In this document: piece after piece, positions 27,591-35,462 of the stretch
How positions within the stretch are numbered: the stretch's first letter is position 1
Layout of the letters: every line of letters begins with the position of its first letter
Assembly: GCF_018275325.1 (NCBI RefSeq)
Contig: NZ_JAGVQR010000004.1
Location: forward strand, 1-64,000
DNA from: Nocardioides palaemonis
GTDB taxonomy: Bacteria > Actinomycetota > Actinomycetes > Propionibacteriales > Nocardioidaceae
Direction: 5' to 3'
DNA: 64,000 bases
Program-made: the position numbers and the translations under genes
Notes under the pieces: generated by a model
Databases searched by the model: none
What the model saw: only the letters and a program-made list of their open reading frames with translations
Told to the model about the DNA's origin: nothing

Positions 27591-28265
27591 ATGAGCACCG
27601 CCCGGCTCGTCCCTGTCCGCGCGCCGTCGAGCCCCGACGGCGTCGTCCTGGTCCTGCACGGTGGGGCCGCCCGCGAGGGGCGGACGACGGTGAGCCCGGC
27701 CCAGCTGTCGGTGCTGCGGATGGTGCCGGTCGCCCGGCGCATCGCCCGTGCCGGCCGAAGGCGCCTCGCCGTCCACCGGCTGCTCAACTCGCACCGCGGC
27801 TGGGACTCGCGGACCACCCCGGTGATGGACGTGGCGCGGGCGCTCGAGCGCATGCAGGACCTCCACGGCGACCTGCCGGTGGCGCTGGTCGGCCACTCGC
27901 TGGGCGGGCGCGCGGCGCTGCTGGCGTCCGGCGGCGACCTCGCGGTCCGTGCGGCAGTCGCCCTGAACCCGTGGCTGCACCCCACCGACCAGGTGCACGG
28001 GACCAACGCCCGGGTGCTGGTGGTCCACGGGACCGACGACCGCATCGCCCGCCCGGGGCTGTCGGAGGACCTGGTGCGGCGTGCCCCGGACGCGCTGCGG
28101 ATCGGCCGGATCGCTGTCGGCGGCGGCAGGCACGCGATGCTGCGGCGAGCCCGCACGTACGAGTCGCTCACGGCCGACTTCGTCACCGCCGTCCTGCTCG
28201 GGTCGGGCCCCCGCTCGGAGGCGGTGGCGGCGGTGCTCGCAGGTGAGCGGTCAGTGGAGGTCTGA
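27591..28265 (+). CDS. Alpha/beta hydrolase
   Basis: A 224-residue hydrolase with an intact catalytic triad: Ser103 in the nucleophile elbow GHSLGG, Asp150 in HGTDDRIA, and His181 in GGRHAML. The N-terminal oxyanion motif is LHGGAA. No signal peptide or lid domain is visible. The substrate is unknown; the size fits a small esterase or dienelactone hydrolase-like enzyme. It starts 40 nt after the YbaK-like gene on the same strand. Confidence 0.85.
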   Translation: MSTARLVPVRAPSSPDGVVLVLHGGAAREGRTTVSPAQLSVLRMVPVARRIARAGRRRLAVHRLLNSHRGWDSRTTPVMDVARALERMQDLHGDLPVALVGHSLGGRAALLASGGDLAVRAAVALNPWLHPTDQVHGTNARVLVVHGTDDRIARPGLSEDLVRRAPDALRIGRIAVGGGRHAMLRRARTYESLTADFVTAVLLGSGPRSEAVAAVLAGERSVEV

Positions 28266-28294
28266 GACCCGCGGCCCGCGCTCGGCACTCGGGG

Positions 28295-28355
28295 ACATGT
28301 GTCCGACTTGTCGCCCTGTTCCGAGCAGCTCGAGGGCATGATCTCGGACACGTGT
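28295..28355. repeat. Long nested hairpin in intergenic region
   Basis: ACATGTGTCCGA (28295-28306) pairs with TCGGACACGTGT (28344-28355) with one mismatch. Inside, GCCCT pairs with AGGGC, and the loop is the palindrome CGAGC-A-GCTCG (28322-28332). It lies 30 nt after the hydrolase stop and may be its terminator or a structured RNA. Confidence 0.6.
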
Positions 28356-28465
28356 ACGCAAGCGCGGTCGGCATGACCCGCACCGACAACCCCGCACCCG
28401 TCGCGGCCCGAGCAGTCGCCACGTCCGGTCGCGTAGCACCACGCGAGAGCGTCGACAGCGGGTGC

Positions 28466-28534
28466 GTGCGCACGTGTGGCGGTCCTGGCCCGTCCAGGAG
28501 CCGAATCGGGGCGACACCCGCCGCACGTGCGCAC
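28466..28534. repeat. Second inverted repeat in the 28.3-28.6 kb gap
   Basis: Arms of 17 bp at 28466-28482 and 28518-28534 match with one mismatch. Right inside the left arm is a smaller hairpin TCCTGG/CCAGGA. The flanking sequence up to the ABC promoter shows nothing else; the whole gap 28266-28622 has no convincing gene. Confidence 0.6.
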
Positions 28535-28610
28535 CCCACGGTCGACCCGCGCGCTCCCGGTGAGGCGGTCCGCCCGCGAAAACCGGTCGAGCCGCGCACC
28601 CGGCGCAACC

Positions 28611-28616
28611 TAGGAT
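28611..28616 (+). promoter_or_regulatory. -10 of leaderless promoter, ABC exporter
   Basis: TAGGAT ends 6 nt before the GTG at 28623. Confidence 0.55.
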
Positions 28617-28622
28617 CTGTCG

Positions 28623-30335
28623 GTGCGCAGCCTCCCCGTCCCCGATCCCGGAGTGGCGGACCACCGCACTCCCGGCCGCTTCCTGTGGTGGCTGGCCCGC
28701 GGCCAGTGGCAGACCCTGCTCGGCGGGATGTCCTTCGGCATCGTGTGGATGTCGTGCCAGGCGGTGATGCCGGCGGTGCTCGGGCGGGCTATCGACCGCG
28801 GCGTCGCCGCGCGCGACCAGCAGCAGCTGCTGGTGTGGGCAGGCCTGATGCTCGGGATCGGCCTGCTGCAGGCGGTCACCGGGATCATGCGCCACCGCTT
28901 CGCGGTCACCAACTGGCTGACCGCGTCCTACCGCGTCGTGCAGCTCACCACCCGCCAGTCGGTGCGGCTCGGCGGCTCGCTGCCGCGCAAGGTCAGCACC
29001 GGGGAGGTGATCGCGATCGGCACCACCGACCTCGACCACATCGGCAACGTGATGGACGTGACCGCCCGCTTCTCCGGCGCGATCGTCTCCTTCCTCCTCG
29101 TCTCCACCATCCTGCTCACCACCTCCGTGCAGCTCGGCCTGGTCGTGCTCGTCGGCGTCCCCCTGCTGCTGCTCGTGATGGGCCCGCTGCTCAAGCCGCT
29201 GCAGGCGCGCAGCGCCACCGAGCGGCAGATGCGCTCCGACCTGTCCAACACCGGCACCGACATCGTCGGCGGCCTGCGGGTGCTCCGCGGCATCGGTGGC
29301 GAGGGCGTGTTCCTCGGTCGCTACCGCCGCGACTCGCAGGCGACCCGCACCGCGGCGGTCGAGGTGGCCCGCCTGCAGTCGGTGCTCGACGCGCTCCAGG
29401 TGTTCCTGCCGGGCATCTTCGTGGTGCTCGTGGTCTGGCTCGGCGCGCGCTCGGCCGTGTCCGGCGACATCAGCGCCGGCGAGCTGGTCGCCTTCTACGG
29501 CTACTCCGCCTTCCTCATGCTGCCGCTGCGCACCGCCACCGAGTTCGCCAACAAGCTGATCCGCGGCCGGGTGGCTGCGTCGCGGGTGTGCCGCGTCCTG
29601 GCGCTCGACCCCGACGTGGTCGAGCCCGCCTCCCCCGCCGCCGCCCCGCCCCCGCTCGCCGAGCTCGTCGACGCCCGCTCCGGCCTGCGCGTACGCCCCG
29701 GCTCGCTCACCGCGGTCGTCTCCGAGCGCCCCGACGACTCGGCGCTCCTCGCCGACCGGCTCGGGCTCTGCGCCGCCGAGCAGGACGACGAGGTGTCGCT
29801 GGGCGGCACCCCGCTGACCTCGCTGCCGCACGCCGTGGTGCGCGAGCGCGTGATGGTCTCCGACACCGGCGCCACGCTCTTCGCCGGACGCCTCGGCGAC
29901 CGGCTCGACGAGCACGGTCGCGGGGGCGTGGAGGCCGCGATCGCGACCGCCTCGGCCGAGGACGTGCTGGAGGCGCTGCCCGACGGCCTCGACACCGTCG
30001 TCACCGAGAAGGGCCGCTCGTTCTCGGGCGGCCAGCGCCAGCGGCTGGTCCTGGCCCGGGCGCTCACCGCCGACCCCGAGGTGCTCGTCCTGGTCGAGCC
30101 GACCAGCGCCGTCGACGCCCACACCGAGGCCCGCATCGCGGCGCGGCTGCGCGCCCACCGCGCCGGCCGGACCACGGTCGTCACGACCGCCAGCCCGCTG
30201 CTGCTCGACGCGGTCGACGAGGTCGCGTTCCTCGTCGACGGCCGGGTCGTCGCGACCGGCACGCACGCCGAGCTGCTCGCCTCCGACGCGGCCTACCGCG
30301 CCGTCGTCGTCCGCGACGTGGAGGTGCCGGCATGA
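28623..30335 (+). CDS. ABC exporter half-transporter with degenerate nucleotide site
   Basis: A 570-residue fused permease-ATPase. The N-terminal 330 residues form a six-helix exporter domain. In the ATPase domain the Walker A loop is missing: residues 366-374 read VSERPDDSA where GxxGxGKS/T is expected. The Walker B Asp is Val491 (VLVLVEPTS), though Glu492 remains. The signature FSGGQRQRL (467-473) is intact. It therefore cannot bind ATP normally and must pair with the next gene product, which has the complementary defects. The start is a leaderless GTG. The substrate is unknown. Confidence 0.9.
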   Translation: MRSLPVPDPGVADHRTPGRFLWWLARGQWQTLLGGMSFGIVWMSCQAVMPAVLGRAIDRGVAARDQQQLLVWAGLMLGIGLLQAVTGIMRHRFAVTNWLTASYRVVQLTTRQSVRLGGSLPRKVSTGEVIAIGTTDLDHIGNVMDVTARFSGAIVSFLLVSTILLTTSVQLGLVVLVGVPLLLLVMGPLLKPLQARSATERQMRSDLSNTGTDIVGGLRVLRGIGGEGVFLGRYRRDSQATRTAAVEVARLQSVLDALQVFLPGIFVVLVVWLGARSAVSGDISAGELVAFYGYSAFLMLPLRTATEFANKLIRGRVAASRVCRVLALDPDVVEPASPAAAPPPLAELVDARSGLRVRPGSLTAVVSERPDDSALLADRLGLCAAEQDDEVSLGGTPLTSLPHAVVRERVMVSDTGATLFAGRLGDRLDEHGRGGVEAAIATASAEDVLEALPDGLDTVVTEKGRSFSGGQRQRLVLARALTADPEVLVLVEPTSAVDAHTEARIAARLRAHRAGRTTVVTTASPLLLDAVDEVAFLVDGRVVATGTHAELLASDAAYRAVVVRDVEVPA

Positions 30336-30418
30336 GCGAGCGCAGCGAGCGAGTCATCCCACACAGTGCGTCACGTGCCTCGTGCGCGCACGGAGCGAAG
30401 CGAGTACGCGCATGAGCG
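30330..30418. repeat. 80-bp GC-rich repeat inserted between the two ABC genes
   Basis: GCATGAGCG occurs at 30330-30338 and again at 30410-30418, flanking an insert that begins GAGCGCAGCGAGCGAG and contains GGAGCGAAGCGAG. Removing one unit would restore an ATGA stop/start overlap between the two ABC genes. The 16-mer GCGAGCGCAGCGAGCG (30336-30351) recurs inverted at 53815-53830. Confidence 0.65.
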
Positions 30419-32160
30419 TGACGACCCGCTTGCCGATCGCCGACGGGGCGGCCGTGCGCCGCTACGTCGGTCAGGTCGCGCACCGCCACCCGTTCCTGCT
30501 GTGGTCGGCCCTCGGCCTCCACGTGCTGGCCGCGGTGACCGCGCTCGCCGCGCCGCGCCTGCTCGGCGACCTCGTGCAGGCGGTCGAGGAGGGCACGACC
30601 CGTGCGTACGTCGACCGGATCGTCGTGCTGCTGGCGGTCTTCCTCGTCGCGCAGTCGGTGCTGACCCGCTACGCCCGCTACCGCTCGCAGGTGATGGGCG
30701 AGCTGGTGCTGGCCGAGCTCCGCGAGGACTTCGTCGCCAACACCCTCGCGCTCCCGGTCGGGACGGTCGAGGCGGCCGGGTCCGGCGACCTGCTCACCCG
30801 CACCGGCTCCGACATCGACCGACTCGGCTGGTCGGTGAGGTGGGCGCTGCCGGAGTGGACCATCGCGGTCGTCACCGCGGTGCTCACCTTCGCCGCCGCC
30901 CTGTCGGTGGGCTGGTGGGTGTTCCTGCCCTGCCTGCTCGCGATGCCGCCGCTGGTGGTCGGCCTGCGGTGGTACCTCGCGCGGGCCAAGGACGGCTACC
31001 TCGCCGAGACCGCCTCGTACTCCCAGATCACCACCACGCTCTCGGAGACCGTCGAGGGCTCGCGCACCGTCGAGGCGCTCGGGCTCGGCGCCAAGCGCGT
31101 CCAGCAGGGCGACGACGACTGCCGTGCGTCGTTCGCCGCCGAGCGCTACACGCTGCACCTGCGCACCCGCTTCTTCCCGAGCATGGAGCTGAGCTACCTG
31201 CTGCCGGTCGTCGGCACGCTGCTGTTCGGCGGCTGGCTCTACGCGCGCGGCGAGGTGACGCTCGGCGAGGTCACGACGGCGACGCTCTACGTCCAGATGC
31301 TCATCGACCCGGTCGACCGGCTGGTCTCGATCCTCGACGAGCTCCAGCTCGGTGCGGCGGCCCTGTCGCGGCTGCTCGGCGTCGCCCAGGTGCCGGACGA
31401 CCGCAGCGTCTCGGGACGCGAGCCCGCCTCGGAGAAGCTCGACGCCGAGGACGTGCGCTTCGCCTACGTCGAGGGCCGCGACGTGCTGCACGGCGTCGAC
31501 CTCGACGTGGGCGTCGGCGAGCGGATCGCGATGGTCGGCCCGTCGGGGGCCGGCAAGTCGACCCTCGGCCGGCTGCTCGCCGGCATCCACCCGCCGCGCA
31601 CGGGCAGCGTCACCGTCGGTGACGTCGAGCTGGTCGAGCTCCCGCTCGACGACCTGCGCGGCCACGTCGCGCTGGTGACCCAGGAGCACCACGTCTTCGT
31701 CGGGACGCTGCGCGAGAACCTCGTGCTCGCCCGGCCCGAGGCCGACGACGCGCAGGTGCTCGACGCGCTGGCCGCGGTGGACGCCCGCGAGTGGGCGCTC
31801 GCCCTGCCCGACGGGCTGGACACGCTCGTCGGGTCCGGCGGTCGCGCGCTCAGCGCGGCCCAGGCCCAGCAGGTCGCGCTGGCCCGGCTCGTGCTGGCCG
31901 ACCCGCACACGCTGGTCCTCGACGAGGCCACCTCGCTGATCGACCCGCGCGCCGCCCGCCACCTCGAGCGCTCACTCGCGCGGGTGCTGGAGGGACGTAC
32001 GGTCATCGCGATCGCCCACCGCCTGTTCTCCGCCCACGACGCCGACCGCGTCGCCGTGGTGGAGGACGGCGTGATTGCCGAGCTCGGCTCGCACGACGAG
32101 CTGGTCGAGGCGGGCGGCTCGTATGCCTCGCTCTGGGAGTCGTGGCACGGAAAGGGCTGA
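30412..32160 (+). CDS. ABC exporter half-transporter, catalytic partner
   Basis: A 582-residue fused permease-ATPase. Six membrane helices fill the first 310 residues. The ATPase domain has an intact Walker A (GPSGAGKS, 376-383) and Walker B with catalytic Glu505 (VLDEATS), but its signature is LSAAQ (480-484) instead of LSGGQ. Together with the intact signature of the preceding protein this gives one working ATP site and one dead one, as in heterodimeric exporters. The ATG at 30412 is chosen because the upstream in-frame codons lie inside the repeat. The gene pair probably exports a lipid or drug-like molecule. Confidence 0.92.
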   Translation: MSVTTRLPIADGAAVRRYVGQVAHRHPFLLWSALGLHVLAAVTALAAPRLLGDLVQAVEEGTTRAYVDRIVVLLAVFLVAQSVLTRYARYRSQVMGELVLAELREDFVANTLALPVGTVEAAGSGDLLTRTGSDIDRLGWSVRWALPEWTIAVVTAVLTFAAALSVGWWVFLPCLLAMPPLVVGLRWYLARAKDGYLAETASYSQITTTLSETVEGSRTVEALGLGAKRVQQGDDDCRASFAAERYTLHLRTRFFPSMELSYLLPVVGTLLFGGWLYARGEVTLGEVTTATLYVQMLIDPVDRLVSILDELQLGAAALSRLLGVAQVPDDRSVSGREPASEKLDAEDVRFAYVEGRDVLHGVDLDVGVGERIAMVGPSGAGKSTLGRLLAGIHPPRTGSVTVGDVELVELPLDDLRGHVALVTQEHHVFVGTLRENLVLARPEADDAQVLDALAAVDAREWALALPDGLDTLVGSGGRALSAAQAQQVALARLVLADPHTLVLDEATSLIDPRAARHLERSLARVLEGRTVIAIAHRLFSAHDADRVAVVEDGVIAELGSHDELVEAGGSYASLWESWHGKG

Positions 32161-32255
32161 ACAGCGGGGAGGATCGCACCCGCTATGTCACGAGGATCGT
32201 CCCCACTCCGCATCACGGTTCGGTGACGCGCCTTCCGCGAGGGGGTCCGCGGCAC

Positions 32256-32261
32256 CATGCT
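32256..32261 (+). promoter_or_regulatory. Possible -10 of leaderless promoter, exported paralogue pair
   Basis: CATGCT ends 7 nt before the ATG at 32269, supporting that start over the ATG at 32257. Confidence 0.4.
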
Positions 32262-32268
32262 CTGGCGC

Positions 32269-33261
32269 ATGACGAAACGGGGGTACGTCGCGGGAGCGCT
32301 GGGCGGGCTCGTGCTGCTGGTGGTGCCGCTCGGCCTGGTGCCGTACGTCCTCGACCCGGTGTCGGGTGGAGACCGCTCCACCGCCTCGCCGGTCCAGCAG
32401 CGGGTGGCCGGCGACCCCGGGGTCGCCGCGTCCATGTCCTGTGACGACGCAGCCACACCGGCTCCCTCCGCTCCGACCGGCGTCGTGGCTGCGCGGTTGT
32501 GCGCGATCGACAACCGCAACACGTCGTGGTTCGGGCCGCAGGACGGGCTGCACTCGAACCTCACGTCCCTGGTCGACCTGCTGGCCTCGCTGGAGCCGCT
32601 GCCGGAGTCGACCGACGAGTCGCCGGTCATCTGCACCAACGACGGAGGCAACGCCTTCGACCTCCGGCTCGCGCTCGCCTCCGGCGAGGTCGTCTCGGTC
32701 GCCGGTGACACCGGCGGGTGCAGCACCGTGACCATCGGTGGCGAGGAGGTCGGTGGTTCCGACGAGGTCGTCGCGACCTTCATGGACGCGCTGGCCGAGC
32801 AGCGGCTCACCACGGAGCCGCCCGCTGACCTCGTCGACCTGCCGCTCCAGTGCGGCCAGGAACGTCCGGACCGGGACCACAGGCTGTCCGTCCTCGGCGA
32901 TCCCAACGAGCTGGTCCGGGCGGTCACCTGCTGGCGCCCGAACGCCGTCGAGGTCGGGCCGTGGCGTGACCAGCGCCCGGTGCCGCCGCGACTGCTGGCC
33001 AAGCTCGTCGACGACCTGTCCGTTCGCAGCGAAGCGCAGGAGGGGTTCGGTGAGCCGGACTGCCCCGGCGGCGACGCGGGCTACTACTGGCAGGACCTGG
33101 TCGGGCAGACGCGCTGGGGCGACGTGGTCGCGGTGCGCGGGGTGTGTCGGGAGTTCCTGGCCTCTCCGGTCCGTTCCTGGGAGTACTCCGACGGCTCGCA
33201 GTCGCGGTTCTGGCACCCGTCTCCCTCGGCCCAGCGGATCCTCGACGGGCTCCGTCGATGA
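32269..33261 (+). CDS. Membrane-anchored extracellular protein, paralogue 1
   Basis: A 330-residue protein with a short basic N-terminus and one hydrophobic segment (about 8-27), then a large presumably extracytoplasmic domain with eight or more Cys, likely disulfide-bonded. It ends WHPSPSAQRILDGLRR. The next gene encodes a clear paralogue with the same anchor, the same Cys spacing around SxDTGGC and xxTCWR, and the same C-terminus. I recognise no family and no catalytic motif. The two genes overlap by ATGA. Confidence 0.8.
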   Translation: MTKRGYVAGALGGLVLLVVPLGLVPYVLDPVSGGDRSTASPVQQRVAGDPGVAASMSCDDAATPAPSAPTGVVAARLCAIDNRNTSWFGPQDGLHSNLTSLVDLLASLEPLPESTDESPVICTNDGGNAFDLRLALASGEVVSVAGDTGGCSTVTIGGEEVGGSDEVVATFMDALAEQRLTTEPPADLVDLPLQCGQERPDRDHRLSVLGDPNELVRAVTCWRPNAVEVGPWRDQRPVPPRLLAKLVDDLSVRSEAQEGFGEPDCPGGDAGYYWQDLVGQTRWGDVVAVRGVCREFLASPVRSWEYSDGSQSRFWHPSPSAQRILDGLRR

Positions 33262-34223
33262 ACCGACGCACGTACGGCATTGGGTTGCTCGGTGCGCTCG
33301 CGCTGCTCGCGCTGGTGCTGCCGGTCATGGCGCTGATCTCGGCGCTCGGCGCCGACCGACCGGCGCCCCCGCGCTCGGACGTCGACCGCGCGTACGCGAT
33401 CAGCGGGGAGCTCACCTGCGACACCGAGGTGACCCAGGTGCCGGTGCTGCCGCTCGAGGCCGAGCCGCTGGCGATGCTGGTGTGCGCCGATCCCGACAGC
33501 TCGATGCCGTGGACGGCGCCGACGGACCTGGTCGAGGGCGACCTGTCCCGGCTCGTCGACGTGCTGGACGGGCTCGAGGAGACGCCGGCCGAGCCGTACG
33601 ACTGCACCTTCCAGGGCGGCCCGGGCTACGACCTCCTGCTGCGCTTCTCGCGCGACCGGTACGCCCGGGTCCACGGGGACACCGGCGGCTGCGGGAAGGT
33701 TTCGACGTCCACGGGCGACTACTTCGGGGCCGACGAGGTGCTCGACGCAGCGCTCGCATTGGTCGAGGAGCAGCGCGAGCGCACCCCGGCGCACTCGGCC
33801 CTGCCGAGAGCGCCCGACTGTCCGGTGGACGGCGAGCTCGGGCCGGCGTACTCCCTGACGGGCGACGTCACCGACATCGTGGTCGCTGTGTCCTGCTGGC
33901 GGACCGGTCGCGGGAAGGATGTGCCGCCGTGGACCGGACCGGCGAAGATCCGGCCGAAGGACCTCGGAACGCTCGTGCACGACATCGAGACCGGCATCGG
34001 AAAGCCCGGCACGACCTTTGCCGACCTCGGTTGCCCCGGTGGCCGCAGGACGCTCTATTTCCAGGTCCTCGTCGGCCGGACCGCCTGGGGCGACCTGATC
34101 GGGATGTACGGGCAGTGCCACGAGTTCTTCGTGCCCGCGCCCCGGCTCCACCCCGTCGACGAGGCGGTTGCCTGGCACCCCTCCCCGACCTCGCAGCGCA
34201 TCCTCGACGGCCTCCGCCGTTGA
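33258..34223 (+). CDS. Membrane-anchored extracellular protein, paralogue 2
   Basis: A 321-residue paralogue of the preceding protein: N-terminal hydrophobic anchor (about 8-30), then a Cys-rich domain with GDTGGCGKV and AVSCWRTG blocks, ending WHPSPTSQRILDGLRR. The ATG at 33258 overlaps the upstream stop as ATGA, so the products are made together and may form a heterocomplex. The overall identity is moderate, which suggests an old duplication. Function unknown. Confidence 0.8.
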   Translation: MNRRTYGIGLLGALALLALVLPVMALISALGADRPAPPRSDVDRAYAISGELTCDTEVTQVPVLPLEAEPLAMLVCADPDSSMPWTAPTDLVEGDLSRLVDVLDGLEETPAEPYDCTFQGGPGYDLLLRFSRDRYARVHGDTGGCGKVSTSTGDYFGADEVLDAALALVEEQRERTPAHSALPRAPDCPVDGELGPAYSLTGDVTDIVVAVSCWRTGRGKDVPPWTGPAKIRPKDLGTLVHDIETGIGKPGTTFADLGCPGGRRTLYFQVLVGRTAWGDLIGMYGQCHEFFVPAPRLHPVDEAVAWHPSPTSQRILDGLRR

Positions 34224-34235
34224 GCCACCCCGACC

Positions 34236-34370
34236 AGCGGTGCCTGAGCCACAGTCCTGGCGCGGAAAGGGTGGGTGGGACACCGCTCAGCCGCGCGTCG
34301 CGCAGGGACATGCCAGAGAGGGGTGGCTGACCCACATTCGCGGCGCCGAGAATGTGGGTGGGACACCGCT
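34236..34370. repeat. Pair of 52-bp palindromes with 31-bp linker
   Basis: Two copies of the 52-bp element (34236-34287 and 34319-34370) in the reverse orientation relative to the array at 15.2 kb. The first is nearly identical to array units 3-5 read on the other strand. The second has a different inner stem, ACCCACATTC/GAATGTGGGT. The linker is 31 bp. The surrounding gap 34224-34421 otherwise contains only the operator before the next gene. Confidence 0.85.
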
Positions 34371-34393
34371 CCGCGAGCAGGCGCCCTTCCATT

Positions 34394-34412
34394 GTGACAG
34401 TGAAACTGTCAC
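34394..34412. promoter_or_regulatory. Palindromic operator before the F420/acyl-CoA dehydrogenase operon
   Basis: GTGACAGT-GAA-ACTGTCAC, a perfect 8-bp dyad with a 3-nt centre, 9 nt before the ATG at 34422. It overlaps a likely -10 (CACGAT, 34410-34415, 6 nt before the start), so a bound repressor would block transcription. The form fits a TetR-family site; none of the adjacent genes encodes the regulator. Confidence 0.65.
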
Positions 34413-34421
34413 GATTGCCGC

Positions 34422-35462
34422 ATGCGCCTCGCCACCCTCCTGATGTACGACGGCAACCCGCGCAAGGCGGCCGACGACGTGGTCGCCCTCGAGCGGGCCG
34501 GGCTCGACAGCGTGTGGGTCGCGGAGGCGTACGGCTTCGACTCCCCCACGCTGATGGGCTACCTCGCCGCGAAGACGGAGACCGTGCAGATCGGGTCCGG
34601 CATCCTCAACATCTACTCGCGCACGCCGGGTGCCCTGCTGCAGACCGTCGCGGGTCTCGACAACGTCAGCCAGGGCCGCGCGATCCTCGGGCTCGGGGTC
34701 AGCGGCCCGCAGGTGATCGAGGGCTTCCACGGCGTGCCCTACCGCAAGCCGCTGGCCCGCACCGCCGAGGTCGTCGAGATCATCCGCCGCGGCCTCAAGC
34801 GGGAGCCGCTCACCTCCGACGGCGAGTTCCACCTCCCGCTCACGAAGGAGCACGGCGCCGTCACAGGGCTCGGCAAGCCGCTCAAGATCCTCACGAAGGT
34901 CGAGCGCGACACCGTCCCGATCTGGATCGCCTCGCTCGGCCCGAAGAACGTCCAGCAGACCGCCGAGATCGCCGACGGCTGGATCCCCCACCTCTTCCAC
35001 CCCGAGAAGGCCCACCTGGTCTGGGGCGACGCCCTCGCCGCCGGCAACGCCAAGCGGCTCGACGGCCTCGCCCCGCTCCAGGTGATGGCCGGCGGCATGC
35101 TCGCGATCGGCGAGGGACCGGAGACCAAGGCCCTGCTCGACTTCGCCCGTCCGATCTTCGCGCTCTACGTCGGCGGCATGGGCGCGAAGGGCAAGAACTT
35201 CTACAACGACGTCGCCCGCGCCTACGGCTACGAGGAGGAGGCGGAGAAGATCCAGGACCTCTACCTCTCGGGGAAGAAGAAGGAGGCCGAGGCGCTGGTG
35301 CCGACCGAGTGGCTCGAGGCCGCCAACCTCGTCGGCCCCGAGTCGTACGTCAAGGAGCGGATCGCCGCCTTCCGCGAGGCCGGCGTCACCGACCTCAACA
35401 TCACGCCGGTCAGCGACGACCCGGCCGCAACGGTGGCCCAGGTGAAGGAATGGGTGTCCTGA
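34422..35462 (+). CDS. LLM class F420-dependent oxidoreductase
   Basis: A 346-residue luciferase-like (TIM-barrel) oxidoreductase that probably uses coenzyme F420. AGLDSVWVAEAYGFDSPTL, QIGSGILNIYSRTPGALLQT, GRAILGLGVSGPQVIEGFHG and PIWIASLGPKNVQQTAEIADGW are typical of the family in actinobacteria. It leads an operon with an MpaB-like oxygenase and an acyl-CoA dehydrogenase, whose starts overlap successive stops, pointing to oxidation of a lipid, sterol or terpenoid-like acyl compound. Transcription is likely controlled through the palindrome 9 nt upstream. Confidence 0.9.
   Translation: MRLATLLMYDGNPRKAADDVVALERAGLDSVWVAEAYGFDSPTLMGYLAAKTETVQIGSGILNIYSRTPGALLQTVAGLDNVSQGRAILGLGVSGPQVIEGFHGVPYRKPLARTAEVVEIIRRGLKREPLTSDGEFHLPLTKEHGAVTGLGKPLKILTKVERDTVPIWIASLGPKNVQQTAEIADGWIPHLFHPEKAHLVWGDALAAGNAKRLDGLAPLQVMAGGMLAIGEGPETKALLDFARPIFALYVGGMGAKGKNFYNDVARAYGYEEEAEKIQDLYLSGKKKEAEALVPTEWLEAANLVGPESYVKERIAAFREAGVTDLNITPVSDDPAATVAQVKEWVS

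Noticed and set aside
30333..30411. N-terminal extension of the second ABC protein into the repeat
   Set aside because: The extra codons at 30382-30411 are repeat-derived (MRARSEASTR) and precede the natural ATG at 30412.
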